A model generated the notes under the pieces. That model made no database searches, was not told where the DNA came from, and was given only the letters and a program-made list of their open reading frames with translations. DNA of 64,000 bases from contig NW_006921537.1 in assembly GCF_000340215.1 (NCBI RefSeq), positions 4,047,646-4,111,645 of the forward strand, in the 5' to 3' direction. Of this stretch, positions 55,631 through 64,000 are shown piece by piece. This stretch comes from Pseudocercospora fijiensis CIRAD86 (Eukaryota > Ascomycota > Dothideomycetes > Mycosphaerellales > Mycosphaerellaceae). Position numbers and translations under genes: made by a program. The stretch's first letter is position 1, and each line of letters begins with the position of its first letter.

Positions 55631-57430
55631 TATCGAGATAGTGCCTCTAATACTTAAAGGCCTCGATAATAGCTAGGAGCTCTTACTCGTAGGTCTCGTA
55701 GCGACGCTCTATATCGATTATCTTTCGTAAAAAGAAGGCAATTAGGTGCTAGTAATTGTCCTTATCTAATTGCTATAATATAATAGCCGATATAGCGAAC
55801 TATAAAGCGTTAGTCTTAATACGGATCTGCTTGCTTAGTATAAAATAGTGCAATAAGGGGACTTTAGTAAAGCGTTGCTTTAGACTATTAAAAGCGGCTT
55901 GTGTTTTGTTAGTCTATCTAAACTCTCTAGACGGGTTAGCCTTAGTTTTAGTAAGCTTAGTTAGTAGCATTATATGCCTCGAATAACTCTTAATAAACCG
56001 ACGGTAGAAGTTAGCAAAACCTAGGAATAATTGAAGCTCCTTAATAGACGTAGGAACAGGCCATTTAGTAATAGTCTTAATCCGATTAGGATTAGCCTTA
56101 ACACTATTAGTTAATACGATAAAGCTAAGGAAGGCTACCTCCTTAGCGGCGAAGGTGCATTTAGAAGGCTTATAATATAGTCTATAGGCTCGTAAGCGAT
56201 CGAGTACCTTACGGACTATAGCCTAGTACTCCGCGATATTAGGGGAGTATATATAAACTAGGATGTTATCTAGGTAAACTATATAAAGGTAGTCTAGTAG
56301 GCCGGATAAGGCCCGATTAATATAGGACTAGAATATAGCAGGGGCATTAGCTAGCCTAAATAGTATAACTAAGTACTCGAAATAGCTATAGCGAGTACGG
56401 AAGGCTGTCTTCTATTTATCGCCCTTGCGAATACAGATGCGGTAATAGGCGTCCTTAATGTCTAATATAGTATAGTAGTAGGTACTAGAAAGGCGGTCGA
56501 GGGCCTTATTAATAAGCGGGAGTAGATGGCGGTCTTTGGTAGTAATAGCGTTAAGCCTACGATAATTGGCATATAGGCGTAGGCTGCTATCCTTCTTTAG
56601 TACGAATAGGATAGGGGCGCTAGTAGGGCTATTACTATACCGAATGCGACTATTAGCTAGGTTTTCCTTTAGGTGCTTGCGCAATATAGTAAGCTCTCGT
56701 TTACTAAGGTTGTAGAGGGGGCTAAAAGGGACCTCTTTGCCCTCTATAATATTAATCTTATAATCCGTCTCTTTGAATATAGGTAATATCGATGCTAGGT
56801 AATGTTTAAATACATTAATATAGGTCTCTCGAATAGGCTCTAGTGTACGAGCAAGCTAATTAGGGTCTATGCTATTAGGGGGCATAGGTTTATCGTTATT
56901 ACTACCGAGCAGGTCGGCGGTCGGATTAGCTAGGGTTAGGTTACTAATAAATAGGACCCTAATATTATTAGAGCACTCGCTAATATTAATGTATTTAATA
57001 TCCTCTCTCCTAGCGATTCTAAATCGCTACTATTAACTACCTAAGTCTATAACTATAGTATAGTGCTTAAGGATAGGGTTACCGATAACAATATTAGATA
57101 GAAGGCTATCTATATCTACTATATAGGTAGTAAAGTCTAACAAACGCTTATTGCCGAGGTCGTCTTTTAGAACTGTAGGAACATAGTAGGCCCTATAGGT
57201 TAAGTGCCGAGCGTTATTAAACTAAGTAAGGACTAGTATATTAGTCCTAGGCAATTGTCGGAGGTCTAATTGCTTAGCTAAGCGATAGTTAATAAGGGCG
57301 CTAACTGAATTTCCGGGGTCTAGTATAACCTTTGCCTTATAGTTAGTATCGTACCTAGATATAAGACAGGTACGTATAATAGCTAGTATAATATCGATAG
57401 TCTTACGCCGTATAAGGCTAACAGTTAGTA
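55631..57430 (-). pseudogene. pol: A3 pol, RNase H, RT and protease part
   Basis: The RT has an uninterrupted run at 56412-56684 with SAPILFVLKKD, LRLYANYRRLNAIT and YTILDIKDAYYRI. The RNase H side is cut at 55630 by B. The protease region is at about 57000-57380. It is the least damaged RT of family A here but still has RIP stops. Confidence 0.85.
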
Positions 57431-58820
57431 CGGCGCTTACTCTTTTTTCGAAGGTTAGCCTATAGGGGTAGCGTTAGCCGCTAAGAGGTGCTTTCGGTAT
57501 TTAGCGGAAGTACGATTAATTCGGGCCTAGTCCTTAGGTTTGTCGTATTAGCCTAGTAGACAGCTAGTACTATTACAATTGAAGTACTTTAATCCGGTTA
57601 GTAGACTGCCGTAGCTGTTATTATTGTTAGTAGAGCGGTTAGTATTATAGGGATACGAGCCCCTTCTACGGCCCCTATCGCGGCCTCCTCTATATAGCCG
57701 CCGGCTACGGCCTCTTCTACGGTCGTTACTGTTCCTATTATTAGCATTGTTATTATAGTAGGAACCTTAGTTTCCTCCGCGGCTACGGTTGCTACGGTTA
57801 GTACTAGCTAGTCGGATCCTCGATTCTAGTCGTTATTAGAGCTAGATAGCTCGTTCGGCTGTTTCTACTTCGACTATAAATTAAATACGTATTAGGTTAA
57901 CTTATTCGAATATAGGGCGACGGTCTAATTCGAGGATAAGTTCCTATCTAAGTTTTAGGCGTATTTCCGAGATCTATATAGAATTAGTCTTAGCCGGAAG
58001 GTCGTCCTCGAGGGTCTTTAAATAGGCCTCGAATAAGCGAGCCGATTAATTAGTCTTTTGTTTAGCTCGAAGATACAGGTCCTAAGTATATTATTGCCTT
58101 AGTATAGGGTTTCTAAGAGTGTCTAGTATAATGGTTTTGTAGGTTTGCTACTAAACAGCGGTCTGATTAGTAAGGGAGTCGAAATAATTATCCTAGGTGC
58201 GTTTTAGGTCTCTATTAATATATTGTATAGCATAGACGACTAACGAGTAATCGTCCGGAAGAGCCCTAGGTACGTTTCGCTAGTTAAGCTTATAGTTACG
58301 AATATAGTCGTTGTATTGCTTTCGGCTAGAGCTATTAAATATAGTATAGTCCTTAAGTTTAGCATCCTTCTTTTAGACTATAACGGGTAGTAAAGAAGGC
58401 CCTACTATCGGCTTAGTATTAGTTATTAGGGCCCCCTAAAGGCGGCGAAGCTCGAGGAGGTTATCCTTTAGCTACTGCTCTTAACGTAGGGCAGTAAGCC
58501 TGTTTTAAGTAGCTTCTTAAAGTCTCCCTACTAGTTAGGGCCCGAAGGCTAGTTAGCTATATCGTCGATTAACAATGTTATTAAGAATGTCGTTAACAGG
58601 CAATTCTAGATTATCGCCTAGAACTATAGGTTCTTCGGCAGACCTAGTAGTAGGCTCTTTAGTAGGTACTTTAGCAGGCACTTCGGTAGGTACTTCGGTA
58701 GGCACTATGCTACTAGTATTGTTATTGCTAGCGCTACTAGCGGCGCCGCGGTTGTTGTTATTATTGTTTCGTAATAAGCCGGCTATTATAATAAGGGGTA
58801 GTACTAATAATGTATTATAG
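57430..58820 (-). pseudogene. gag: A3 gag (decayed)
   Basis: Same layout as the A1 gag. The knuckle at about 57546-57587 reads Y-FNC...C...G-stop-Y, so two cysteines are lost. The R/G-rich run is at 57660-57790 and the S/N/T-rich amino region at about 58600-58820. Start codon not fixed. Confidence 0.75.
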
Positions 58821-59061
58821 CCCCTTATAGTACGGATATAGCGGAATTAGTAGGTATCGACTTAGTACGATTAACTTAGTATAATAGGCCGTATAGAAGG
58901 CCTTGCTTAATAATTAGTACGGTTGTTTCGATAGAATAGTATATATAGGTCCCGTTCTTCGGGCGCAATATAGTTAGATTAGTCTTATTCGTAGCTATAC
59001 CGCTAAAAGCTTAAAATAAGGACTATCTAGCTACTACCCTTAAAGGGTAGATCGAATACTA

Positions 59062-59258
59062 TATAAGAAGGGTATATTAGCAGGTAGATAGGGTAGTAGT
59101 AGGTATAGGTAGTATTCGATAAGGAGCTAGGAGGAGAGGGAGGAAGGTAGGCAAGTTAGCCTATTACTAAGTGCTAAGCCCTACCTAAGGCACTAAGACC
59201 CTAGCTTTACTCGAGCCCGGTTATATACTAATTACGTATAACCTCTTTAGCCCTAACA
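59062..59258 (-). repeat. 5' LTR of A3, 197 bp
   Basis: Plus strand TATAAGAAGGG...CCCTAACA, followed directly by TSD ATACT and then the A2 gag sequence. In element sense a TAGTATTCGATC stretch follows; it may be an RIP-mutated TGG-type primer-binding site. Confidence 0.9.
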
Positions 59259-59431
59259 ATACTACTAGCGTTATCGTTACTAGCGCTACTAGCGGCGCCG
59301 CGGTTGTTATTACTTCGTAATAAGCCGGCTATTATAATAAGGGGTAGTACTAATAATATATTATAGGCCCCTATAGTACGGATATAGCGGAATTAGTAGG
59401 TATCGGCTTAGTGCGATTAACTTAGTATAAT

Positions 59432-59528
59432 CTACCTCCTTCTTAGCCGCTCCGTAGTGCCTTAGGTTAGCTTTGCTAAGGCTCTAGCGGAGCGTATAGC
59501 GCATTAGCAAGGGCCTATATAGAGGTAG
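59432..59528. mobile_element. 97-bp MITE with 8-bp TSD
   Basis: Ends CTACCTC...GAGGTAG. Perfect TSD AGTATAAT (59424-59431 and 59529-59536). A3 shows the empty site (AGTATAATAGGCC, 58880-58892). Internal inverted parts (CCGCTCCG...CGGAGCG; CCTTAG...CTAAGG) allow a hairpin. TSD length suggests hAT mobilisation, but the ends do not match C or D. Confidence 0.85.
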
Positions 59529-59703
59529 AGTATAATAGGCCGTATAGAAGGCCTTGCTTAATAATTAGTACGGTTGTTTTAGTAGAGTAGTACGTATAGG
59601 TCCTATTCTTCGAGCGTAATATAGTTAAATCGATAGTTTTCGTAGCTATACCGCGAAAAGAATACTATCTAGCTACTACCCTTAAAGGGTAGATCGAATA
59701 CTA

Positions 59704-59900
59704 TATAAGAAGGGTTATATTAGTAGGTAGATAGGGTAGTAGTAGGTATAGGTAGTATTCGATAGAGCTCTAGGAAGAGAAGGAGGAAGGCGGGCTAGTT
59801 AGCCTAATACTAAGCGCTAAGCCCTACCTAAGGCACTAAGACCCTAGCTTTACTTAGCCTAGTTATATACTAATTACGTATAGCCTCTTTAGCCCTAATA
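59704..59900 (-). repeat. 5' LTR of A2, 197 bp
   Basis: TATAAGAAGGG...CCCTAATA on the plus strand, colinear with the A3 LTRs. Confidence 0.88.
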
Positions 59901-60290
59901 AAAGATACTTTACTTAATCTACTATAGCTATTAGGTAGCTCTTATAAGCCGCGTCGCTATTAGAAGCCCTTAATTAGTAAGCTAGTAATACCTTCGAATC
60001 GCGCCTATAGAAGATTATATATAGATATACTATATTTACTACTTTATATTAATTAATCCTCTCGTAAGCTATCTCCTATACTAATTAGATAGTTTAGATT
60101 ACTAAAACGATAGATCTAAAGAGAGGTTATTACTTCTAAGCGGTAGAAGTAGTAATATATTCCTAAGGTATAGGCGTAGACTTAGTTGTTTTCGAGCGAT
60201 TACGGCTATTTAGAATAGTAGAAATCTAAGGTAATTAGGCTATATAAGGGGTGTTTCTAATATCCCGATTTGTTTACTAATTTCAGCAGT
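59901..60290. other. RIP-affected flank beyond A2
   Basis: TpA-rich, no terminal repeat and no ORF. The composition shifts to normal around 60280-60300. It may be host DNA reached by RIP spreading, or an older unrecognised repeat. Confidence 0.45.
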
Positions 60291-62083
60291 TTTGGGGCAC
60301 TCTGTAGGGGCATGTAGAACCCTCGAGGTGTGCTAAAGCTACTTTGAACTTAACTTCTTAGTTAGTGTACGTGGACCCAAAGAAGACCAGCTGGCGACTC
60401 AGCCTGCCCTGCTCGTATCATTTCTTGTGTTCCGGAAAATCATCACGTCTGAGCTCCGGCAGGCTGTCCTTGCCATCTGGGGTGAAGCGTGAACGGGTCA
60501 GTAGATTGGTCATGTCGTGTATCATGTCTCGGGAGTCGGTACTCCGCCACGAGCAGGATGATCATGCGAAAGAAACCACACGTGCTGATGATGGAGTTGA
60601 TGCTCGCGCCCGGCATATGCAGTAGTAGCGTTTCACCGCATCGAGAGATGCTGTATGTATTGGATGGTCAGAGGGGGAAGGCCAGTGCTTAGCCACTCGC
60701 GGCATCGCCACCGTTCTTGGAGTGTAGCTCATCAATCGATACAGTATCACATCACGGTTCGGGAGCATGATGATGGCGGGTAGTTCGGGCGACCGGTTGG
60801 CTGGGTGAAGTCAATTATCATACCGTGGGCATGGACAGCGGTCACAAAATGAAAGGGTCCTCATGCTAATAATTGAGCGACCCAGCCCAGCCTCCTTTTA
60901 CTGAAGATTTGCATGGATGCTGACGCTCAAATGGCGAAGACCAGACCCAGTATGGGTGGGTGTGTGTGTGTGTGAGAGAGGGTGGTGGCTGAACAGCGGC
61001 GCATAATGCTGAAAGGCGTGTACAGCATGCGAGAAGCAGGGCCGGGCAGAAGGCGTGAACAGCTGTGCCCTGCGTTGGAGACTTGGAGTGAGGTCGTCGC
61101 GACTCGCTTGCCGCCCAAAAAACGACGATGGCCAGAGGACTAGCTCAAACCTAAGCTCGGTCGGCACTAGCGCCAGACGCGTGCTACACGCTCTTGACGC
61201 GAAAGCTCCAGCTCGACGCGTGTCTGCAAGAGCTCCGGGCCTCTCCTCTCTGCTGCACGGAGCATCCTCACCAATGCCTGGGCGCGAGCCTCTTTCGGGG
61301 CGAAGCTCTGGGAGTGCATGGCGGGTAAAGGCTGCAGCAAAAGGTCTGTCACAGACAGCGGCCGCAGAGCTGGTGGCCATTGCGGTGCGCCGTTTGGCGG
61401 GCGCAGACTGCTGACCGCTGCAGTGCTGATGTATGTGCACAGCTCGTTCTCGCGCTGCCGTGTGACCAGCACATCGCGCGCGCCCAGTCCAACACGTCGC
61501 GTCTCACAGTAAACGACCTGCTGGCCATCATCACCGATTCCAACGTTACTTGCAACTCGCACGCGGATCAACCGGGCATGAGGGCTGCATCGCGAACTTT
61601 CGTGACGTCTGGTGCTCTTGATACTTCGATCTCTGCGTGAAAGCTTCGATCCGGAATTTGGGTCCGAGCTTTCACTAGCGCCATCTGCGATTCGCCGCGC
61701 TCGCTTTCCACAGCAGGCCCCGGCCCCGGCCCCAGTGGCCATTGCCGTTCGGTCGCTTTCCCTCGCCGCCGTCCCTTCCCAAAACCACACCACACTTCCA
61801 CCCGCCATACCGCCCACGTCGCCCAACCGCCAGATCCCGTACCAGAACATACAATTCCACTTCGACTTCTCGAACACGCCCATCTCCATCCCCATGCCGA
61901 TCGCGCACCACCGCTGAGCCATGCCGAGCGACTGAGCCGCTCCAGCGCCTGTTGCGACGGCGGCCTGCGCATTGCACCCCGAACAGCGTTTGCACCCGAC
62001 CCACCACTGGCCGCGCCTCTCGCCGAACCGCATACAGTACAGTAAACACAAACGGATCGCCCTTTGTTGACAGACGCGACGCC
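60291..62083. promoter_or_regulatory. Host intergenic DNA and upstream region of the gene at 62084
   Basis: Normal composition with many short overlapping frames on both strands, none with a recognisable domain; they look fortuitous. A (TG)n run lies at 60957-60974. GGCCCC repeats (61716-61731) and C/A-rich pyrimidine tracts (61790-61850) precede the gene, as in many fungal promoters and 5' UTRs. Confidence 0.5.
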
Positions 62084-64000
62084 ATGGAGCGCACGCGTCC
62101 TGCGCTCTCAATTGCGCTGCCGCTCAGCTGCCACTACCGCCACGACGACTCCCACATGCCCAAGACACCAGAGGCACAGCAGTGCGTTGAGGCCCAGTCT
62201 GCGACCGAGCCGCCGCCTCCACCACGACCTCAGCCCTTCAAGGTCAAGCGAAAGCGCCCATCTGCGCCCTTCCAGGAACCCATCATGCTCGACACCAACG
62301 TTATCCCGACAATAGAGATGTCTGAAGTGCCCACGCAAATGTCCAGCCCAACCATGCAGCCGACTTCAGCGCACTTGCTATCGCCTATTCCTATCTCATC
62401 TACTCTACACCGCGCTTTCACTCCGCCAAAAACGCCCGCACCAAAGCTGTACACTTCCTTTAGCCAGCTCGAGAGCCCAATGGCCGACGAGTGGGATCTA
62501 ATCAACAACACGAAGCCGGCCTTCCAACGCGCTGGTAGCGTTTGCTCAACATTCTCCGATTCTTCAGTTTCATCGTGTGGCAGCTCTGCCTTCTCCATGC
62601 CGACAGGCGGTGGTTACGACAGCCCGCAGTCGGACGCTACCGATCCCTTCATGGACGACGATTTGACTAAGCACGACAAGTTTATGTCCTCTCCACAGCC
62701 CGAGGCTGACACACCTCAAAACAAACGCATCAAGACGCGACGCAATGTCACCTGGACTCCACAGATGGACGACCACCTTTGGATGACATTCATGGCTTAC
62801 CTTTCCGACCCGACGCTGACGCCTTTCAAGATGCTTCCTGGCAGCACGCCACCGATGGGCGTGTGCGACCAGGTGGCAACCAAGGCCAAGCGAACTTGGC
62901 GTCCACGCAAGGTCGTCCCCGTCACTCCTGGCTCGATCGATGCTCTCTTGGAGGCCGAAGCCCGCCAGCAACGAGAAGGTTCACCCGACACCATCCGCCC
63001 AAGCACTCTGCAAGTCATGCAAGCGAAGTGGCCCAAGAGTGCTGCTACTCGGCGACGTCTTCGCGAGCTGTGTGCGCGGAGGCCTTCCATATCGGCCCAT
63101 TACCAACGCATGCTGCGAACTCGCAGTCCGTCCCCATTCGAGACCTCGAGTCCCGCCACCAGTGGACTTCCGCTTTCGTCTTCCTTCTCCAATTATGAAA
63201 TGATGAAGACGCTTGTCACATCCACCGCACCTTCAATGCAACCCGACAGTATGCTCGCGCAACTTGCCGGTGACGAGCCTCCACCGGCGCCCAAAGCGTC
63301 AAGACCACCCCGGCCCGAAGGTTGGTTCGACCGCATACCACGCTCGAAAGCTCACCAAAAGAGCGCTTCATTGCAGTCCGAGCTGAAGATTCACATGCAA
63401 GATATGGATCCCAAGCCTCTCGGCGGCCTCCATTCGCCTTTTGATGCAGAGCCTGGTGCTAGTCGCAGCCGCCTCTTGCGCAGCATGGCAAACACCAAGT
63501 CTCTTGGCCGCACGGAGTTCAATGGAAAGTCATTGGATTCACCTTTCGACTTCAAAGTCGGCGCGTCAACAGATCGTCGCTCACGCAAGCGTCGCTTCAG
63601 ATCAGACGAGGAGAAACCACGTCGGCCCGTTCTGACCGATGATATTTTTGGCCCTCCTGTCGACCAGCAGAATGTGGTGCGTGGCCGTGGCTTCAGCGTT
63701 GGGGCTGTCCGTGCTACAGACAATCTCTCGAAGCTGTGCACACCTCCGTCCATAAGTATGGACCACGAGATGCCTGACATCTCCATCACGTTGGCAGAGG
63801 CTCCCTCGGGGAGCCGTTCTGCACCACGCCGACTTGTAGAACCTGTCCCAAGGCTTGGATCACCTTTCATGGAGACACCACCTCCTCGCCGGCAACAGCA
63901 TAATACATTTCCTCGTAGCAGTCTGCTCCCATCCATGGGCAACCAGGAGCCTTTCCATCAGCGTTTGCTTGAGCTTGCCAACCAGCATGCTGGCGAAGAG
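62084..64000 (+). CDS. Large unrecognised protein with a conserved-looking W-rich basic domain, probable nuclear regulator (partial, runs off window)
   Basis: An uninterrupted frame of 639 codons runs from ATG 62084 (GACGCCATGG, good context) to the window end without introns or RIP damage. Residues 41-51 are proline-rich, and KVKRKRP at about 53-59 is a likely nuclear signal. S/T/P-rich disorder runs to about 210. Residues about 215-275 form the compact part: KRIKTRRNVTWTP, HLWMTFMAYL, LTPFKMLPG, ATKAKRTWRPRK. A related basic block with WPKS and TRRRLRELCARR follows near 310-330. The rest is S/P/R-rich. The pattern suggests a DNA-binding fungal regulator with a Myb- or TEA-like W-cluster (inference; family not recalled). 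Frame upstream of the ATG is also open for a few codons, so the start could shift slightly. Confidence 0.85.
   Translation, partial: MERTRPALSIALPLSCHYRHDDSHMPKTPEAQQCVEAQSATEPPPPPRPQPFKVKRKRPSAPFQEPIMLDTNVIPTIEMSEVPTQMSSPTMQPTSAHLLSPIPISSTLHRAFTPPKTPAPKLYTSFSQLESPMADEWDLINNTKPAFQRAGSVCSTFSDSSVSSCGSSAFSMPTGGGYDSPQSDATDPFMDDDLTKHDKFMSSPQPEADTPQNKRIKTRRNVTWTPQMDDHLWMTFMAYLSDPTLTPFKMLPGSTPPMGVCDQVATKAKRTWRPRKVVPVTPGSIDALLEAEARQQREGSPDTIRPSTLQVMQAKWPKSAATRRRLRELCARRPSISAHYQRMLRTRSPSPFETSSPATSGLPLSSSFSNYEMMKTLVTSTAPSMQPDSMLAQLAGDEPPPAPKASRPPRPEGWFDRIPRSKAHQKSASLQSELKIHMQDMDPKPLGGLHSPFDAEPGASRSRLLRSMANTKSLGRTEFNGKSLDSPFDFKVGASTDRRSRKRRFRSDEEKPRRPVLTDDIFGPPVDQQNVVRGRGFSVGAVRATDNLSKLCTPPSISMDHEMPDISITLAEAPSGSRSAPRRLVEPVPRLGSPFMETPPPRRQQHNTFPRSSLLPSMGNQEPFHQRLLELANQHAGEE

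Larger units (their letters stand above)
30209..59258 (-). mobile_element. Complete Ty3/Gypsy chromovirus, family A copy 3 (A3), with two nested elements
   Basis: Both 197-bp LTRs are present (30209-30405 and 59062-59258), with TG...CA ends (partly RIP-mutated) and a perfect TSD ATACT (30204-30208 and 59259-59263) inside the A2 gag. Removing C2 and B with their TSDs leaves about 7.2 kb. Gene order on minus: LTR, leader, gag, PR, RT, RNase H, integrase, chromodomain, ~1.2 kb, LTR. A polypurine tract AGAAGGGAAG abuts the left LTR. A carboxyl chromodomain defines chromoviruses, whose integrases can read histone marks (family knowledge). Confidence 0.92.
59259..59900 (-). mobile_element. A2 right segment: gag start, leader and LTR
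   Basis: It starts with the A3 TSD ATACT and then continues A2 gag from where 30208 stopped (ACTAGCGTTATCG; compare A1 4889). A leader follows and an LTR of 197 bp (59704-59900) ends in CCCTAATA. A 97-bp MITE interrupts the leader. Confidence 0.88.

Noticed and set aside
60898..61440. Minus-strand frame of 180 codons
   Set aside because: It includes translation of the (TG)n run (HTHTPTHT) and overlaps competing frames; no recognisable protein features.
61167..62111. Minus-strand frame of 314 codons opposite the host gene's upstream region
   Set aside because: It overlaps other frames on both strands in GC-balanced DNA, shows no domain, has low-complexity sequence and conflicts with the promoter of the intact plus-strand gene.
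1..64000. tRNA or rRNA genes
   Set aside because: No stretch with the expected conserved boxes was noticed on either strand; a covariance-model scan was not possible here.

Overview
The window reads as a filamentous ascomycete chromosome segment, possibly a Dothideomycete (inference from element types, not proven). It has two compartments. Positions 1 to about 60,290 are a gene-poor, TpA-rich block made almost entirely of transposable elements. In it CpA/TpG is strongly depleted while CpG is kept. Coding frames are broken almost only by TAG/TAA where CAG/CAA/TGG is expected, which is the signature of repeat-induced point mutation (RIP). From about 60,290 the base composition changes sharply to ordinary fungal DNA, which carries one long intact reading frame (62,084 to the window end).

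The repeat block can be read as a nested set of insertions, each with terminal repeats and a matching target-site duplication (TSD). (1) A1 (1-5422, minus strand) is a Ty3/Gypsy element cut by the window edge. It carries a private ~0.6 kb insertion (1603-2222) and ends in a 197-bp-family LTR. (2) A2 is a second copy in pieces: 5764-8753, 29630-30208 and 59259-59900. (3) D (8754-29621, TSD GGGTTTCT) is an ~11.3 kb TIR element inside A2. It carries a DUF6589-like gene and a minus-strand RecQ/DEAH-type helicase. (4) C1 (18246-27829, TSD TAGTAATC) is a 9.6 kb hAT transposon inside D's helicase. (5) A3 (30209-59258, two 197-bp LTRs, TSD ATACT) is a chromodomain Gypsy element inside A2. (6) C2 (33628-43169, TSD GTTGCTTA) is a second copy of the hAT, inside A3. 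(7) B (43327-55626, two 279-bp LTRs, TSD ATAC) is a 12.3 kb Gypsy element inside A3, with extra ORFs. (8) A 97-bp MITE (59432-59528, TSD AGTATAAT) lies in A2's leader.

The standout is the hAT family C. Besides its transposase, each copy carries two different genes with histone H3 folds. One resembles a centromeric-type H3 with a long basic tail (23905-24528; 39308-39931). The other is an H3 with a repeated GKAPRK-type tail, introns and a C-terminal extension (25834-26674; 41224-42014). Several introns of family C carry a shared GCCGGC-containing repeat, and the intron boundaries are supported by reading-frame continuity. A second novelty is in element B, where near-identical 27-bp palindromes sit at every junction between its ORFs.

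All genes in the repeat block are decayed. Only the gene at the right end looks functional.
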